DNA from: Bacillota bacterium
GTDB lineage: Bacteria > Bacillota > Clostridia > Acetivibrionales > DSM-1351
DNA length: 64,000 bases
Reading direction: 5' to 3'
Assembly (NCBI GenBank): GCA_023397905.1
Contig: JAEWSZ010000102.1
Location: forward strand, 29,082 to 93,081
The notes below the pieces were generated by a model, which had not been told where the DNA came from, made no database searches, and saw only the letters and a program-made list of their open reading frames with translations. Shown in pieces: positions 19,801 to 28,300 of the stretch (within the stretch, counting starts at the first letter, position 1; each line of letters starts with the position of its first letter). Both the position numbers and the translations under genes were made by a program.

Positions 19801-19888
19801 AAACTCCGGCGGGAAATATGACAAAACAGCTGCCGAATATTACTGCCAGAGCCAGAAAAAAGCTTATAATCCTTCTTCCCTTAAACAT
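13865..19888 (-). CDS. Giant cell-surface carbohydrate-active enzyme: catalytic core with inserted CBM6, two CBM35, five Ig-like repeats, three SLH domains
   Basis: Exported 2007-residue protein. Order: signal peptide 1-31; N-terminal beta domain 33-275; CBM6-like module about 277-405 (ATEAESYSAMSG...DWLEYQNYDF) inserted into the core; helix-rich core, probably an (alpha/alpha)6 barrel, 405-730; beta domain 733-835; Ig-like repeats at 840-926, 930-1015, 1150-1237, 1372-1459 and 1469-1558; CBM35-like modules at 1020-1144 and 1243-1365; Asn-rich linker 1561-1587; unassigned domain 1590-1820; three SLH domains 1823-2000 (ITRAEF, ITREQA, ITRAEV) that should bind it to wall polymer. Candidate acidic catalytic residues lie in FPWDAYLNG, WGESFH and DADYETWG, all conserved in the 1089-residue paralogue. 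I cannot assign a glycoside hydrolase family or substrate. The CBMs and neighbouring importers point to a plant or host polysaccharide. GGGAGG precedes the ATG. Confidence 0.85.
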   Translation of the reverse strand: MFKGRRIISFFLALAVIFGSCFVIFPAGVSAAGGYTYDSSHWLYVGWENDYPKSRTYMGGGVQPGMGAAIQYTVTVDGTAYFPDEFAADRKAGILWYLRDGYQPCPTSEWDAGTTHVMIQHFANRVLDDSATAVFSRITVTNNDPAAKTIRININAGTGYEIPLSGDPTYKDSGSMYYDVTLEAGESVNKDFVAKAAGTATAAQLGTAGTFDSNYAAMSAYYDNRINGLTHPVVLPDQNQVNMYKAEQITMWETMVKTNNANNPLFVLNWFSVGPSATEAESYSAMSGIATETCSEGTLDIKNINDGDWLEYQNYDFGTGQSTFSARCALDYMNGHSGAIELRIDSLSGPVIGTCSIDPTAMNQWTIYQTFNTSINTTSGTHDLYLIFRKTGTDDTNYEIRGEGGGGHYDRIYTHDVVNMVDQFIREGDYDLAKRILGSPYYLQISKLLYSNYLDAIPKYILPFATYLKSTGDMAFFTPEVMANIRNAAHSIEDYRYYNASDPAHNGIIKKSNTFDNGSNFLVVDNFAALSGLQAYKYLSDTLGIAEEVQWADTEMEDINSCLNNALDTAEARRGVNWYMSNFDDSMYWSGYTGNYLATTLSMATFPWDAYLNGFSLGGTWLDDLDNSIGNALAKRTQSGTPVDSWGAWSVGSYGNVYNAGAGLQCMRSDIYRTEAIKNLEWMIKNQSAPYQWGESFHQGLNPEDWTTIDADYETWGLSFQKQALLETSCSVKVDGTVIIGRGLPDTWIANGKTVQWENVNVNNSKKINFTITGGISSIKLDISGDTPEGDILFNLPIFMGNIAASTAGTVDNATGTVILPAGTASVTVSLVNSEASRALESASALLTASGLKPAQNTDTNIAALAQSLIDASYSGITVTLKETSNSAIDADGNITYGGNTVTGDVTFELAKDGTTRTVTVSAVVPGELTGAAGLLTNSSLTPVQGRDTNIVARAQSLVDPVYSGVTVSLAATGNSAVAADGSITYGTAATAGNVTLALTKNGDTNTVTVSITVAADNTGPKFEAENAILAGCNTAKDLTGYSGTGFVASLNAVGDSITFNVRAPSAGTYNVAMRYSNGSGTKTISIYVNGQKIKQSSYPSTGNWNNWSEVTEALPLNAGNNVVMYRADSGDMPGFNPDFIYVESDAAQEVAQASSLLAGTVLTPVQGVDTNIVTLAQALVSASYTGITVTMGTSGNPAISGDGNITYGSTAAAGSVTLNLAKSGSTGSVTVPVNVPAGSQGPKYEAENAVLVGCNTASDLTGYSGTGFVAGLNAVGDSVAFTVNAAYTGTYNVDMRYSNGSVAKTISIYVNGVKIKRSDYPSTGNWNTWGDVTESLTLNAGNNIIMYKADSGDTAGFNPDFIYVTPDAGSELDQASGILTSTALIPVKGINTNIIIMAQALVDASYSGITVTVETTSNSAIAIDGNIAYGAAATGEIVFRLEKSGSSRLITVVVTVPADSGTVPGEEAELAGASGLLTSAALMPVKGINTNIAAMAQALVNASYSGITVTVETTSNAAIAVDGNITYGAAAETGEITFRLEKNGSTGLVTVVITVPADSTGDGGNNDNNNNNNNNNNNNNTNNSGTDAENTGSGAAVLINGNAHSGMVVSVNSGENNITNVTFNPDEFNRILQQQENGVVVTISENRASNGVSGELDGQLVKNMENKQAVLEIRTGTASYILPAAQINIDAVSEKIGRDVEIKDIKVQVSISKLSGDALKEIKDAAENNGLSVIADPVSFTVKCTYGNKTIDIENFNSYVERTIAVPDELSAKITTAVVIDSNGDVRHVPTKVININGRYYADIRSLTNSNYAVVWHPEEYGDADSHWAKEAVNDMGSRLIMDGTGNGMFAPDIEITRAEFISIVIKALGLPAEEHSSIFDDVAESERYCGYINAAASLGIISGYGNGNFGPDDKITREQAMTITARAMKITGAVRSLSPEKAGELLEEFIDMSNISEYAKEGIAACLDTGIVTGKGGGILSPKDYITRAEVAVMVRKLLQKSNLI
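15135..15195 (-). repeat. AAT/AAC microsatellite coding for the poly-Asn linker
   Basis: About 60 bases of near-perfect trinucleotide repeat (AAT/AAC on the coding strand) encode a run of about 17 Asn residues before the wall-anchoring part. Such tracts can change length by slippage in steps of three, changing linker length without breaking the frame. Confidence 0.9.
15215..17371 (-). repeat. Five ~87-residue Ig-like repeats interleaved with CBM35 modules
   Basis: Each unit has the pattern ASxLLTxxxLxPVxGxxTNI, then AxALVxASYSGITV, then DGNITYG and a closing TVTVxVP strand. They lie at about 17371-17111, 17101-16844, 16441-16178, 15775-15512 and 15484-15215. The last two are most alike, suggesting recent duplication. 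They resemble bacterial (atrophied) Ig-like spacer domains. Confidence 0.8.
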
Positions 19889-20001
19889 GATTTTTTTCCT
19901 CCCTAAATTGTTTTTTAATCATCTGTCTGTATAAATTTCTGTGATGAATTAAAATTAACATAAAATCAGGGATAAATTATTGATGTAATTTTACTTTTCT
20001 T

Positions 20002-20823
20002 TTAAAGATTTTTACTATAAAGTCTCGGGGAAACACCTTTTAGCTTTTTAAACATCCTGGAAAACAGGAGAGGGTCTTCATAGCCTACCGAGCGGGAGAT
20101 ATCCCCTATTGAAAGCCTTTTATCCTTCATCATGTCACAGGCTTTGTTCAATCTGTAGTTGACGATATATCTCTGTATTGGTATTCCTGTCTCTTCCTTG
20201 AATATTGCCGACAGGTATTTTTCACTCAGATATACATGACCGGCCAATTCAGAAATGCTTATTTTATTGGAATAATGAGCTTGAATAAATTCGATCACCC
20301 TGGATACATACCCTGTTTTCAAACTTACTGACTTATCCTTAATGAGTTTAACCTCCGAATTGTCAATGAGAATTGCAAAAAAATTGCAGAGCAGGCTTTG
20401 CAGCCTCAGATCCCTGCTTTTCAAATTGGTATTTGCAGCCAACATTTCTTCAAAGCACTGGGCTATTGCCTCATCTCTCTCATACGTGAATATGGGATGC
20501 TCACTTGCAACCCCTGATCTTTTAAGATACTCAGGGGCACTGCGTCCGTTAAATGCAACCCAGGAATAGGTCCATGGATCTTCCTTGTCTGCGGCATAAT
20601 AGACAACAGTGCCGGGACAGATAACAAAGCCCTGCCCCTGCTTCAGGCTGAAGGTTTTATCCCCTATCCTGAAAATGCCTTTCCCCTTATGGATGTAATG
20701 AATTTTAAAGTGCTCCTTCACTGCGGGACCAAAGGAATGCCCCCTTTCACATTCCTGGCTTCCAAAATAATACAGGCTCAGATCAATATAACTGATTAAA
20801 TTTGCATGGTTTTTAATATTCAC
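20002..20823 (-). CDS. AraC-family transcriptional regulator
   Basis: Sugar-responsive DNA-binding protein, 273 residues. The N-terminal half (1-150) is a cupin-type AraC ligand-binding domain (HFKIHYIHKGKGIFRIG...). The C-terminal half has two helix-turn-helix motifs: ISISELAGHVYLSEKYLSAIFKEETG and LSIGDISRSVGYEDPLLFSRMFKKLKGVSPRLY. The start is GTG 20823 with GGAGG nine bases upstream. It lies immediately upstream of, and on the same strand as, the SLH enzyme gene, with 113 bases between. It is divergent from the aldo/keto reductase, so it may control both. Confidence 0.92.
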   Translation of the reverse strand: MNIKNHANLISYIDLSLYYFGSQECERGHSFGPAVKEHFKIHYIHKGKGIFRIGDKTFSLKQGQGFVICPGTVVYYAADKEDPWTYSWVAFNGRSAPEYLKRSGVASEHPIFTYERDEAIAQCFEEMLAANTNLKSRDLRLQSLLCNFFAILIDNSEVKLIKDKSVSLKTGYVSRVIEFIQAHYSNKISISELAGHVYLSEKYLSAIFKEETGIPIQRYIVNYRLNKACDMMKDKRLSIGDISRSVGYEDPLLFSRMFKKLKGVSPRLYSKNL

Positions 20824-20954
20824 CCTTATATACCTCCAATTTATTTTACAATTTTTCTGGAATTATGTCATGTTTATCATACTCAAAGCCATATGCTCCG
20901 CACCTGAAAAGCATTAAGATATTATGGGACTAAAAAATTAAGGAGGTTTAACTC

Positions 20955-21944
20955 ATGTCTTATTCTCCCAATGAAAACAGATATTCGGATATGAAGTATA
21001 ACAGGTGCGGGAAGAGCGGCCTTATGCTGCCGGCCATCTCTTTGGGGCTTTGGCACAATTTCGGAGGGATCAATTCCTTTGAAAACGGCCGCGCCATTCT
21101 CAGAAAAGCTTTTGATCTTGGAATAACTCATTTTGACCTTGCAAACAATTACGGGCCGCCCCCGGGCTCTGCCGAAGAAAATTTCGGCAGGATTTTCAGT
21201 TCTGATTTCAGACCATACCGTGATGAGCTGATTATATCAACAAAGGCCGGTTATTACATGTGGTCCGGTCCTTATGGCGAATGGGGCTCAAGGAAATCGG
21301 TACTTTCAAGTCTGGATCAAAGCCTGAAGCGGATGGGGATTGAATATGTCGACATATTTTATTCTCACAGATATGATCCCGAGACACCCCTTGAAGAAAC
21401 CATGGGAGCCCTGGATCAGGCAGTCAGACAGGGAAAAGCCCTTTACGCAGGCATTTCCAACTATAAGCCCGAAGAGGCCAGGAGAGCTTCAGAAATTCTT
21501 AAAAAGCTCGGAACACCGTGTTTGATCCACCAGCCCAGCTACTCAATGTTCAACAGGTGGATCGAGGACGAGCTGCAGGATATTCTGGTCCAGGAAGGTA
21601 TTGGAAGCATTGCATACTGCCCGCTTGAAAAGGGTCTGCTCACCGACAGATATCTGGGCGGAATACCTTCTGATTCAAGAGCTGCAGGCCCCAGTGTTTT
21701 CCTCGCAACCCAGGACATAACCGAAGAAAAGCTGGACAAGGTCCGGAGACTTAATGATATCGCCAAAAGACGGGAGCAAAGTCTGGCACAAATGTCGCTG
21801 GCATGGGTGCTGCGCGGCGGACATGTCACTTCTGCCCTTATAGGAGCAAGCAGGGTCAGCCAGCTTGAGGATAATGTCCATGCGCTGAAAAATCTGCAAT
21901 TTACCTCTGAAGAACTTCTTAAGATTGAAGAAATACTTGCCTGA
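20955..21944 (+). CDS. Aldo/keto reductase (YghZ / Kv-beta type)
   Basis: NAD(P)H-dependent oxidoreductase of the AKR superfamily, 329 residues, cytoplasmic. The catalytic tetrad is visible: Asp61 and Tyr66 in FDLANNYG, Lys97 in STKAGYY and His138 in DIFYSHRYD. The GSAEENFGRIF segment and C-terminal ALIGASRVSQLEDNV nucleotide-binding part match the YghZ/potassium-channel-beta-like subgroup. It has a strong ribosome site (AAGGAGG) and its own terminator. Substrate unknown. Its place beside the AraC and glycan genes suggests a sugar aldehyde or methylglyoxal. Confidence 0.93.
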   Translation: MSYSPNENRYSDMKYNRCGKSGLMLPAISLGLWHNFGGINSFENGRAILRKAFDLGITHFDLANNYGPPPGSAEENFGRIFSSDFRPYRDELIISTKAGYYMWSGPYGEWGSRKSVLSSLDQSLKRMGIEYVDIFYSHRYDPETPLEETMGALDQAVRQGKALYAGISNYKPEEARRASEILKKLGTPCLIHQPSYSMFNRWIEDELQDILVQEGIGSIAYCPLEKGLLTDRYLGGIPSDSRAAGPSVFLATQDITEEKLDKVRRLNDIAKRREQSLAQMSLAWVLRGGHVTSALIGASRVSQLEDNVHALKNLQFTSEELLKIEEILA

Positions 21945-21985
21945 CCTCTCCATCCATGCCAATATCAACAGTGGTGTAAAACATT

Positions 21986-22025
21986 AAAAGGACATGCTTC
22001 ACTAAAGTGAAGCTGTCCTTTTTTT
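21986..22025 (+). terminator. Strong bidirectional intrinsic terminator
   Basis: AAAGGACA then GCTTCAC pair with GTGAAGC and TGTCCTTT around a TAAA loop, ending in seven T residues on the plus strand. A-rich sequence at the left lets it also end the leftward permease transcript. It separates the convergent aldo/keto reductase and ABC operon. Confidence 0.92.
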
Positions 22026-22046
22026 GCAAACTCAACTGTTCCACAA

Positions 22047-22889
22047 TCACCCCTTGACTGCAGAGCCTACTGTCAAAGCTTTTTCTACATGTTCACTGAA
22101 AAGCAGGTAAACAACTATTGTTGGTATACTTATTATGGTCATCATAGCTCCCATGGCCCCCCAGTCCGTCTGGAACTGCCCCTGGAAGTTTACCAGCCCC
22201 AGCGGAAGCGTTCTGAGAGCATTATCCGAGATCAGAATCAAAGCCATCATAAACTCATTCCACGCAAACAGAAAAATAAATATCAATACTGTGGCCACTG
22301 ACGGTTTTACAAGAGGAACCATTATCCTGAAAAACACCGTATAAATATTGGCTCCGTCAATTGTAGCCGACTCCTCGATTTCAAAGGGTATTGACCTGAA
22401 GGACGCATAAAATACCATGGAAGCAAATGAAAGCTGAAATGCCGTGTAGGGTATTATAAGCGCTAACAGGGAATTGGAAAAATGAAAATTTCTGGCCAGT
22501 ATAACCAGCGGAATCAGTATGATCTGCACAGGTATGAACATTCCCGAAGTGACATATATCCTGGCTGCAGAAGAAAGCTTCCACTGCATTCTTGCCGTCG
22601 CATATGAAAACATCAGAGCCAGCATGATGGTAAAGGCTACGGTACAAATTGCGACAATTACACTGTTTTTGAAGTACTGCAATACATTAAACTTGCTCCA
22701 TACCCTCACATAGTTCTCAATCCTTAATACCGTGGGAACTCCGAAAGGGTTGGTTACAAATATTTCAGCATTATTTTTCAAGGAGCTGAACACCATCCAT
22801 ATTAACGGGTATACGCATATTATTGAGTAAACTGAAAGTACAACATATAAAATTACATTTCTCAGATTTTTTACAGGCACATGCTTCAT
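22047..22889 (-). CDS. Sugar ABC importer permease, MalG-like (system 1)
   Basis: Inner-membrane permease, 280 residues, six predicted helices. The EAA-type loop FEIEESATIDGANIYTVFFRIMVPLVKPS lies near residue 175, typical of CUT1 oligosaccharide importers. It follows the MalF-like permease by 12 bases. No ATPase gene accompanies the system. The operon is downstream of a binding protein and beside the 1089-residue glycan enzyme. Confidence 0.93.
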   Translation of the reverse strand: MKHVPVKNLRNVILYVVLSVYSIICVYPLIWMVFSSLKNNAEIFVTNPFGVPTVLRIENYVRVWSKFNVLQYFKNSVIVAICTVAFTIMLALMFSYATARMQWKLSSAARIYVTSGMFIPVQIILIPLVILARNFHFSNSLLALIIPYTAFQLSFASMVFYASFRSIPFEIEESATIDGANIYTVFFRIMVPLVKPSVATVLIFIFLFAWNEFMMALILISDNALRTLPLGLVNFQGQFQTDWGAMGAMMTIISIPTIVVYLLFSEHVEKALTVGSAVKG

Positions 22890-22901
22890 TGTTTTTCTCT
22901 C

Positions 22902-23789
22902 CTAGTAGACAATTCTTTCTCTTGCTATGAATCTGTTTATAATAACTGTAAACACCAGGCACTGAAGTACCAATATTGTGGCTGATGCACATGCATATCC
23001 ATATTCATTGGACCTGAAGGCCGCACTGTACATATGATATGTCAGAGTGTACGTGGCAGTCCCAGGGCCGCCTCCTGTCATGATGTACATTTGTTCAAAA
23101 GCCTTAAGTCCTCCTGTTATAGCAACAACAAGACAGAATTTATACGTTTCTGCCAGAAGGGGAAAAGTCACATGCAAATGTGCTTTTACAGCAGATGCCC
23201 CATCGATTGTTGCTGCTTCGTAGTAATGCTCGGGTATTGATTTTATGGCGGCATATATCAGCACCAGCTGAACTCCCATATACTGCCACGCATTTACAAA
23301 AGCCACTGCCAATATGGATATATTCATATCTGACAGCCACGCCTGCTGGTATTTGATTCCTAATATTTGAAATACCTTATTGAGAAGCCCATGCTCGGGA
23401 TTGTAGATGGAAAGCCATAGCAGGCATACCACCGTTACCGACAGAACAACCGGAACAAAATATGCTGTTTTAAAAAATCTTCTGGCTCTTAGTTTCTTGA
23501 TTGACAGCAGCAGTGCAAATACCGTTCCCAATCCCAGCTGGTATACGACCAGCACTGCAGCAAATATCAAACCGTTATTGGAGGCCTTGTAGAAATCTGT
23601 ATCTCTGAACAGATCTATATAATTTTTAACACCGATAAATTTTGCAAAGGCAAAATTAACGCCATCCCAGTTATACAGACTTGTATGAAGCGTATTGAGT
23701 ATCGGATAGCATACAACTATTGAAAACAACAGCAGTGTCGGCAATGTAAAAACCAATATGGAAATCTTGTAGCTCAAGCTTTTATTCAT
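22902..23789 (-). CDS. Sugar ABC importer permease, MalF-like (system 1)
   Basis: Inner-membrane permease, 295 residues, with the first helix at about 10-32 and the EAA-type loop YYEAATIDGASAVKAHLHVTFPLLAET near residue 195. The GGPGTATYTLTYHMY segment near the end is typical of CUT1 MalF-type subunits. It works with the MalG-like partner and the binding protein at 23903-25228. Confidence 0.93.
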   Translation of the reverse strand: MNKSLSYKISILVFTLPTLLLFSIVVCYPILNTLHTSLYNWDGVNFAFAKFIGVKNYIDLFRDTDFYKASNNGLIFAAVLVVYQLGLGTVFALLLSIKKLRARRFFKTAYFVPVVLSVTVVCLLWLSIYNPEHGLLNKVFQILGIKYQQAWLSDMNISILAVAFVNAWQYMGVQLVLIYAAIKSIPEHYYEAATIDGASAVKAHLHVTFPLLAETYKFCLVVAITGGLKAFEQMYIMTGGGPGTATYTLTYHMYSAAFRSNEYGYACASATILVLQCLVFTVIINRFIARERIVY

Positions 23790-23845
23790 CTGGCATCTTC
23801 CTTATGTTTAAAATATGATTTTCCGTGTGAATTGCAATATTTTAT

Positions 23846-23883
23846 AAATCCGGCTATCCATATTTTTCAGATAGCCGGATTTT
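23846..23883 (-). terminator. Intercistronic hairpin after binding-protein gene (system 1)
   Basis: Arms AAATCCGGCTATC and GATAGCCGGATTT form a perfect 13-base stem with an 11-base loop between the binding-protein stop and the MalF-like start. The flank is AT-rich rather than a clean T-run. Such hairpins commonly stabilise the binding-protein message and reduce permease expression. Confidence 0.7.
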
Positions 23884-23902
23884 GTGTTGATATACTATTT
23901 TA

Positions 23903-25228
23903 TTATTCTTTGGCCTTGCCGATTTCGGATATGAACTGGTCGGCAGTTATCTGACCTGTAAGCAGCTTCTGGCAATTGTCCTCAAGTGCAGTTTTGAGCT
24001 TTGCATTGGTTATTCCCCATGGAAAACTGCTGAAAGTCTTGAACTTGGCTGCTTCCTCCGAATATTTTTTCTGTATGGAATTCATTTCTCTTTCCGGCGC
24101 CGCACAATTCTTTAAAACAGTATTGGGTTCAAGCAGCTTTACCGTTCTTCCTTCTGTGGTCTTAAGTCCAAGCTGAATGGCAAATTGGGCCGCCAAATCC
24201 TTATTTTTGCTGTTGGCAGAAACGGCAAAACCTCCATTGAAACCGCCTCCGCTTACATTATAGTCCCACTTGCCGCCTTCATCTGAGAGCACATTCGGAT
24301 ACAAAAAGTCGGCTTTGTCTCCCAGTTGGTCTCCAACATCACCAAGAGCCCATGCGCCATTAATAAACATTGCAGCCTTGCCTTCGGTAAACATGGCAAG
24401 CGCCTGATCGGACGGCGTATTAAACAGGTTTTTGTCAAAAGCTCCCGCTTTGGCAAGTGCTATAACTTTTTCGGCAGCTCCCTTGTAAACAGCATCGGAT
24501 ATACTGGTTTTTCCGGAGTCAAGCCCGGCATTTCCGGAAGGTTCAGCGCCCACAGTACAAAGGTCAAACAACTGCACTCCCGGCCATTTCTCCTTTGAGA
24601 ATAAAGCCATGGGAACAATCCCCTTTGCTTTTATTGCCTTGACTGCTTCTATGAATTCATTAAAATTTGTGGGTATCTTTACTCCACAGCTCTGAAAAAC
24701 ATCCTTATTGTAGTAAATAAGTTCAGAGAATGTTCCCATGCTCATAATTGAATAGTAATGTCCATCTGCCTCTTTTATCAGCGGGACAGCAGTGGGAATC
24801 AGCTGGTCTTCAACCTTCAGTTCCTGTATGTATTTGTCCAGAACAAGCAGATTGTTGGAGCTTTTAAGGGTCTCACGGGTATCTGAGGTAACCCTGAATA
24901 TATCCGGCAAATTTCCAGATGCGGCATAAGTCTTGAGTTTTTGGTTGTCATCCTGCGCCTCTACTTCAAGATCAAGCTCAACATTTGGCATTACTTGTTC
25001 CATTGCCGTCTTTGCATAATCATATGGCAGCTTCTCTGTATCATCGGTATATTGAGTATATATTTTGAGCTTGGCCTTTTTTGCTGTCTGGTCTTCCGTT
25101 TTCTGTGCAGCTTCAGCCTTATCAGGCTCATCTGTTTTCGTTCCCTTTGCGTCACCGCAAGCGGCAAGCGGCAGCAGCATACTTAAAGCCATAATGATAC
25201 TAAAAGCTTTTACAAAACCTTTATTCAT
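23903..25228 (-). CDS. Sugar ABC importer substrate-binding lipoprotein (system 1)
   Basis: Extracellular lipoprotein of 441 residues. The lipobox LPLAAC places the lipid-modified Cys near residue 25, followed by a charged, Lys/Glu-rich linker. The body is of the family-1 binding-protein type (FNEFIEAVKAIKAKGIVPMALF, MFTEGKAAMFINGAWALGD), where the aromatic-rich GAW segment often contacts sugar. It has AGGAGG upstream. A direct-repeat operator and a TATAAT box just upstream suggest activation by the two-component system at 28701-32071. Confidence 0.92.
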   Translation of the reverse strand: MNKGFVKAFSIIMALSMLLPLAACGDAKGTKTDEPDKAEAAQKTEDQTAKKAKLKIYTQYTDDTEKLPYDYAKTAMEQVMPNVELDLEVEAQDDNQKLKTYAASGNLPDIFRVTSDTRETLKSSNNLLVLDKYIQELKVEDQLIPTAVPLIKEADGHYYSIMSMGTFSELIYYNKDVFQSCGVKIPTNFNEFIEAVKAIKAKGIVPMALFSKEKWPGVQLFDLCTVGAEPSGNAGLDSGKTSISDAVYKGAAEKVIALAKAGAFDKNLFNTPSDQALAMFTEGKAAMFINGAWALGDVGDQLGDKADFLYPNVLSDEGGKWDYNVSGGGFNGGFAVSANSKNKDLAAQFAIQLGLKTTEGRTVKLLEPNTVLKNCAAPEREMNSIQKKYSEEAAKFKTFSSFPWGITNAKLKTALEDNCQKLLTGQITADQFISEIGKAKE

Positions 25229-25299
25229 CTGAATATTCCTCCTTGATTTTCAACTAACCACCGGGCAGTATGTATATTACCTTTCAAGCTTGTGCCTTT

Positions 25300-25328
25300 A
25301 TTATAGAATCATGGATATTTATTTTGAA
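25300..25328 (-). promoter_or_regulatory. Candidate activator-dependent promoter of binding-protein gene (system 1)
   Basis: On the minus strand TATAAT (25300-25305) follows a 17-base spacer and a poor -35 hexamer TTCAAA (25323-25328). The operator repeats abut the -35, as expected for activation by an AraC-type protein. Confidence 0.6.
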
Positions 25329-25364
25329 TGTGTAAAACGATACTATTTTGTGTTAAGCGATACT
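25329..25364. promoter_or_regulatory. Direct-repeat operator, copy A (two-component system 1)
   Basis: Two 16-base units, TGTGTAAAACGATACT and TGTGTTAAGCGATACT, start exactly 20 bases apart, two helical turns. A matching pair is found at 32153-32188 before the sensor kinase gene. Predicted site of the AraC-type response regulator at 28701-30290. Confidence 0.72.
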
Positions 25365-25368
25365 TATA

Positions 25369-28300
25369 TTAACCTGATATGTTGATATAATCCGGATTAA
25401 AGCCCGCCGTATCACCCGGATCGGCCTTATACATGATGGTATTTTCTCCCCCGTTCAGTAAAAATGCATCAGCCACACTGCTCCAGGTGTCCCAGCTTCC
25501 TGTGGAAGGATAACTTGACTGCTTGATTTTTATACCATTTACATAAATGCTGATGGTTCTTGCACCGGTCTGTCCGTTTGCATATCTCAAATCAATATTA
25601 TAGGTGCCGGTTGATGGTACCTTTATATTAAAGGTCATTGAGTCTCCCGCACTATTCAGACCTCCCACAAAACCTGTCCCGGAATAGCCTGTTCTGTCAT
25701 TTGCGGCATTGCATCCGATCAGAGCTGCATTTTCCGCTTCATATTTATAGGATATATTTATAAAATCGGGATTAAAACCGGCCGTATCACCGGCATCTGC
25801 CTTATACGAGATGGTATTTATTCCTGAATTCAGTGTCAGAGAATCGCTGACATTGCTCCAGGTGTCCCAGCTTCCTGTGGCGGGATAACTTGACTGCCTG
25901 ATTTTTACACCATTAACATAGATGCTGATAGTCCTTGCATTGCTCTGTCCGTTTGCATATCTCATGTCAACATTGTAATTTCCCGTAAAAGGTGCATTTA
26001 CATTAAATGTCATGGAATCACCAGCACTATTGAGACCTCCCACAAAACCCGTGCCGGAGTAGCCCGTGCGGTCACTCGCAACATTGCATCCTGACAGAAC
26101 GGCATTTTCCGCTTCGTATTTCAATCCCTGGCTGGAAGCGGCAAAGTTCACTGTAACAGAAGTCGTACCGGCAGGCAGTGTGACCGTACCGGCCGCATTG
26201 TCTATTTGTCCCGCACTCGACGACACAATGTTGTTTTTGAATATGGGCAGATTGAAAACTATATTTCCATCAGGCGTATCGCCTGATATCGACAGGTTAA
26301 CACTGGACACTCCGCCGGAAATGGTAAAATTAATTTTCTTGCCGCCGCCAACATTTACATTTGCCCACTGAACTGTCTTGCCATTAGCCACCCAGGTATC
26401 CGGCAAACCTCTCCCTATTATCAGGGTTCCGTCTTCCTTTAGTGAACAGTTTGTTTCAAGCAGCGCTTGTTTGTTAAAACTCAGACCCCAGGACTCGTAG
26501 TCCGCATCCGGAGTTGTCCAGTCAGTGGGACTCAGGCCCGCATGAAAGCTTTCTCCCCACTGATAGGGTGCGCCCTGATTTTTTATCATCCATTCAAGAT
26601 TTTTAATGCCTTCTGTCCTGAATGTGTCTGAAAGCATGCATTGCAAGCCCTGTCCCGCATTGTATACATTTCCATAACCTCCCACATACCACTGTCCCCA
26701 GCTGTCCACGGGCGTGCCGGATGCAGTCCTTTTGGCAAGGGCATTTCCAATGCTGTTTTCATAATGGTCACGCCAGGTTCCGCCCAGATTATATCCATTT
26801 AAATAAGCATCCCACGGAAAAGTGGAGGTGCAAATTGTTGATGCAAAATAATTCCCCGTATAGTTGGGCCAATAAATGGAATCGTCAAAATTGCTCATAT
26901 ACCAGTTTACTCCTCTTCTGGCTTCGGAGGCATCCAAGGCATTGTTCAGCGCATTATTCAAGCTGTTCATTTCGTTGACGGCCCAATTGGCTTCTGCCGT
27001 ATTTCCAAGTTTGTCACACAGGTATTTATACGCCTGAAGCCCTCCCAGTGCAGCAAAATCATCTATCAATAGAAAATTGCTGCCGTTGTCAAGAGTATTT
27101 GATTTTTTTATAAGCCCATTGTGATTTGGATCAGCACTATTGTAATATCTGTTATCCTCAATACCGTGAGCTGCATTCTGTATGTTTGTTTTTAGTTCCT
27201 GTGTAAAGAATGCCGTATCTCCTGTATTTTTCAAGTATGTCGCATATGGAAGCAGATACTTGGGCAAAGCATCCAGATAGTTTGAATATAGCAGCTTGGA
27301 AATCTGGAGATAATAGGGGCTTCCCAAAATTCTCCGGGCGAGTTCATAATCGCCCTCTCTTATGAACTGGTCAACGATATTGGGAACATCATGGGTGTAT
27401 ATTCTGTCATAATGCCCGCCTCCGCCTTCTCCCCTTATTTCATAGTTAGTATCATCCGTTCCTGTCTTTCTGAATATCAGATACAGCTTGTGAACACCTG
27501 AGGTATTGTTTATGGTGGTATTAAAAGTCTGATATACTGTCCATTGGTTCATTGCCGTAGGCTCTATATTGCAATTTCCGATTATGCTGCCCGTTAAGCT
27601 GTCAATCCTTATTTCTATTTTGCCGCTGTGACCATTCATATAATCGGATGCTGCTCTTGCACTAAAAGCAGTCTGGCCTGAACCAAAATCATAATTGTCA
27701 AATTCTATCCAATCTGTATCGTGTATGTTTTTGACATCAAGGGTCCCTTCATTGCAATTTTCCGTCTCCACCCCCGACATGGATGAGTAATTTTCCGCCT
27801 CTGTAACGGTTGATCCGATTGTGAACCAATTCAGATTGAACAATGCATTCCTTGCATTACTTGTTTTAACCATAGTTTCCCACAAGGTTATCTGTTCAGC
27901 CTTATACATGTTCACCTGGTTTTGGTCCGGTAAAATAACCGGATGAGTCAAACTATTTATCCTGTTATTGTAATAGGTAGACATGGAAGCATAGTTGCTG
28001 TCAAAGCTTCCCGCCCCCTGCAGCTGGGCGGCTGTTGCCGTACCCGAGGACCGGGCTGCAAAATCCTTATTTGCCGTACCCCCGGCCGGAACCTGTATGT
28101 CGTAGTACATTGAAGCTGAATCGCTGTAGGTTGGATTTCCTGTCAAGGGAACCTCATAACCGGTGGAGGCATTGATATTTATGCGTATTGTCTTTGAACT
28201 TCCGGCATTATTTTTAACTGTGACCCGGGAGTACACAGCAGTTGCCGAATCATTTAAAACCCTGTATGCAAAATGCTGTACGGTTACATGTACAGGACCT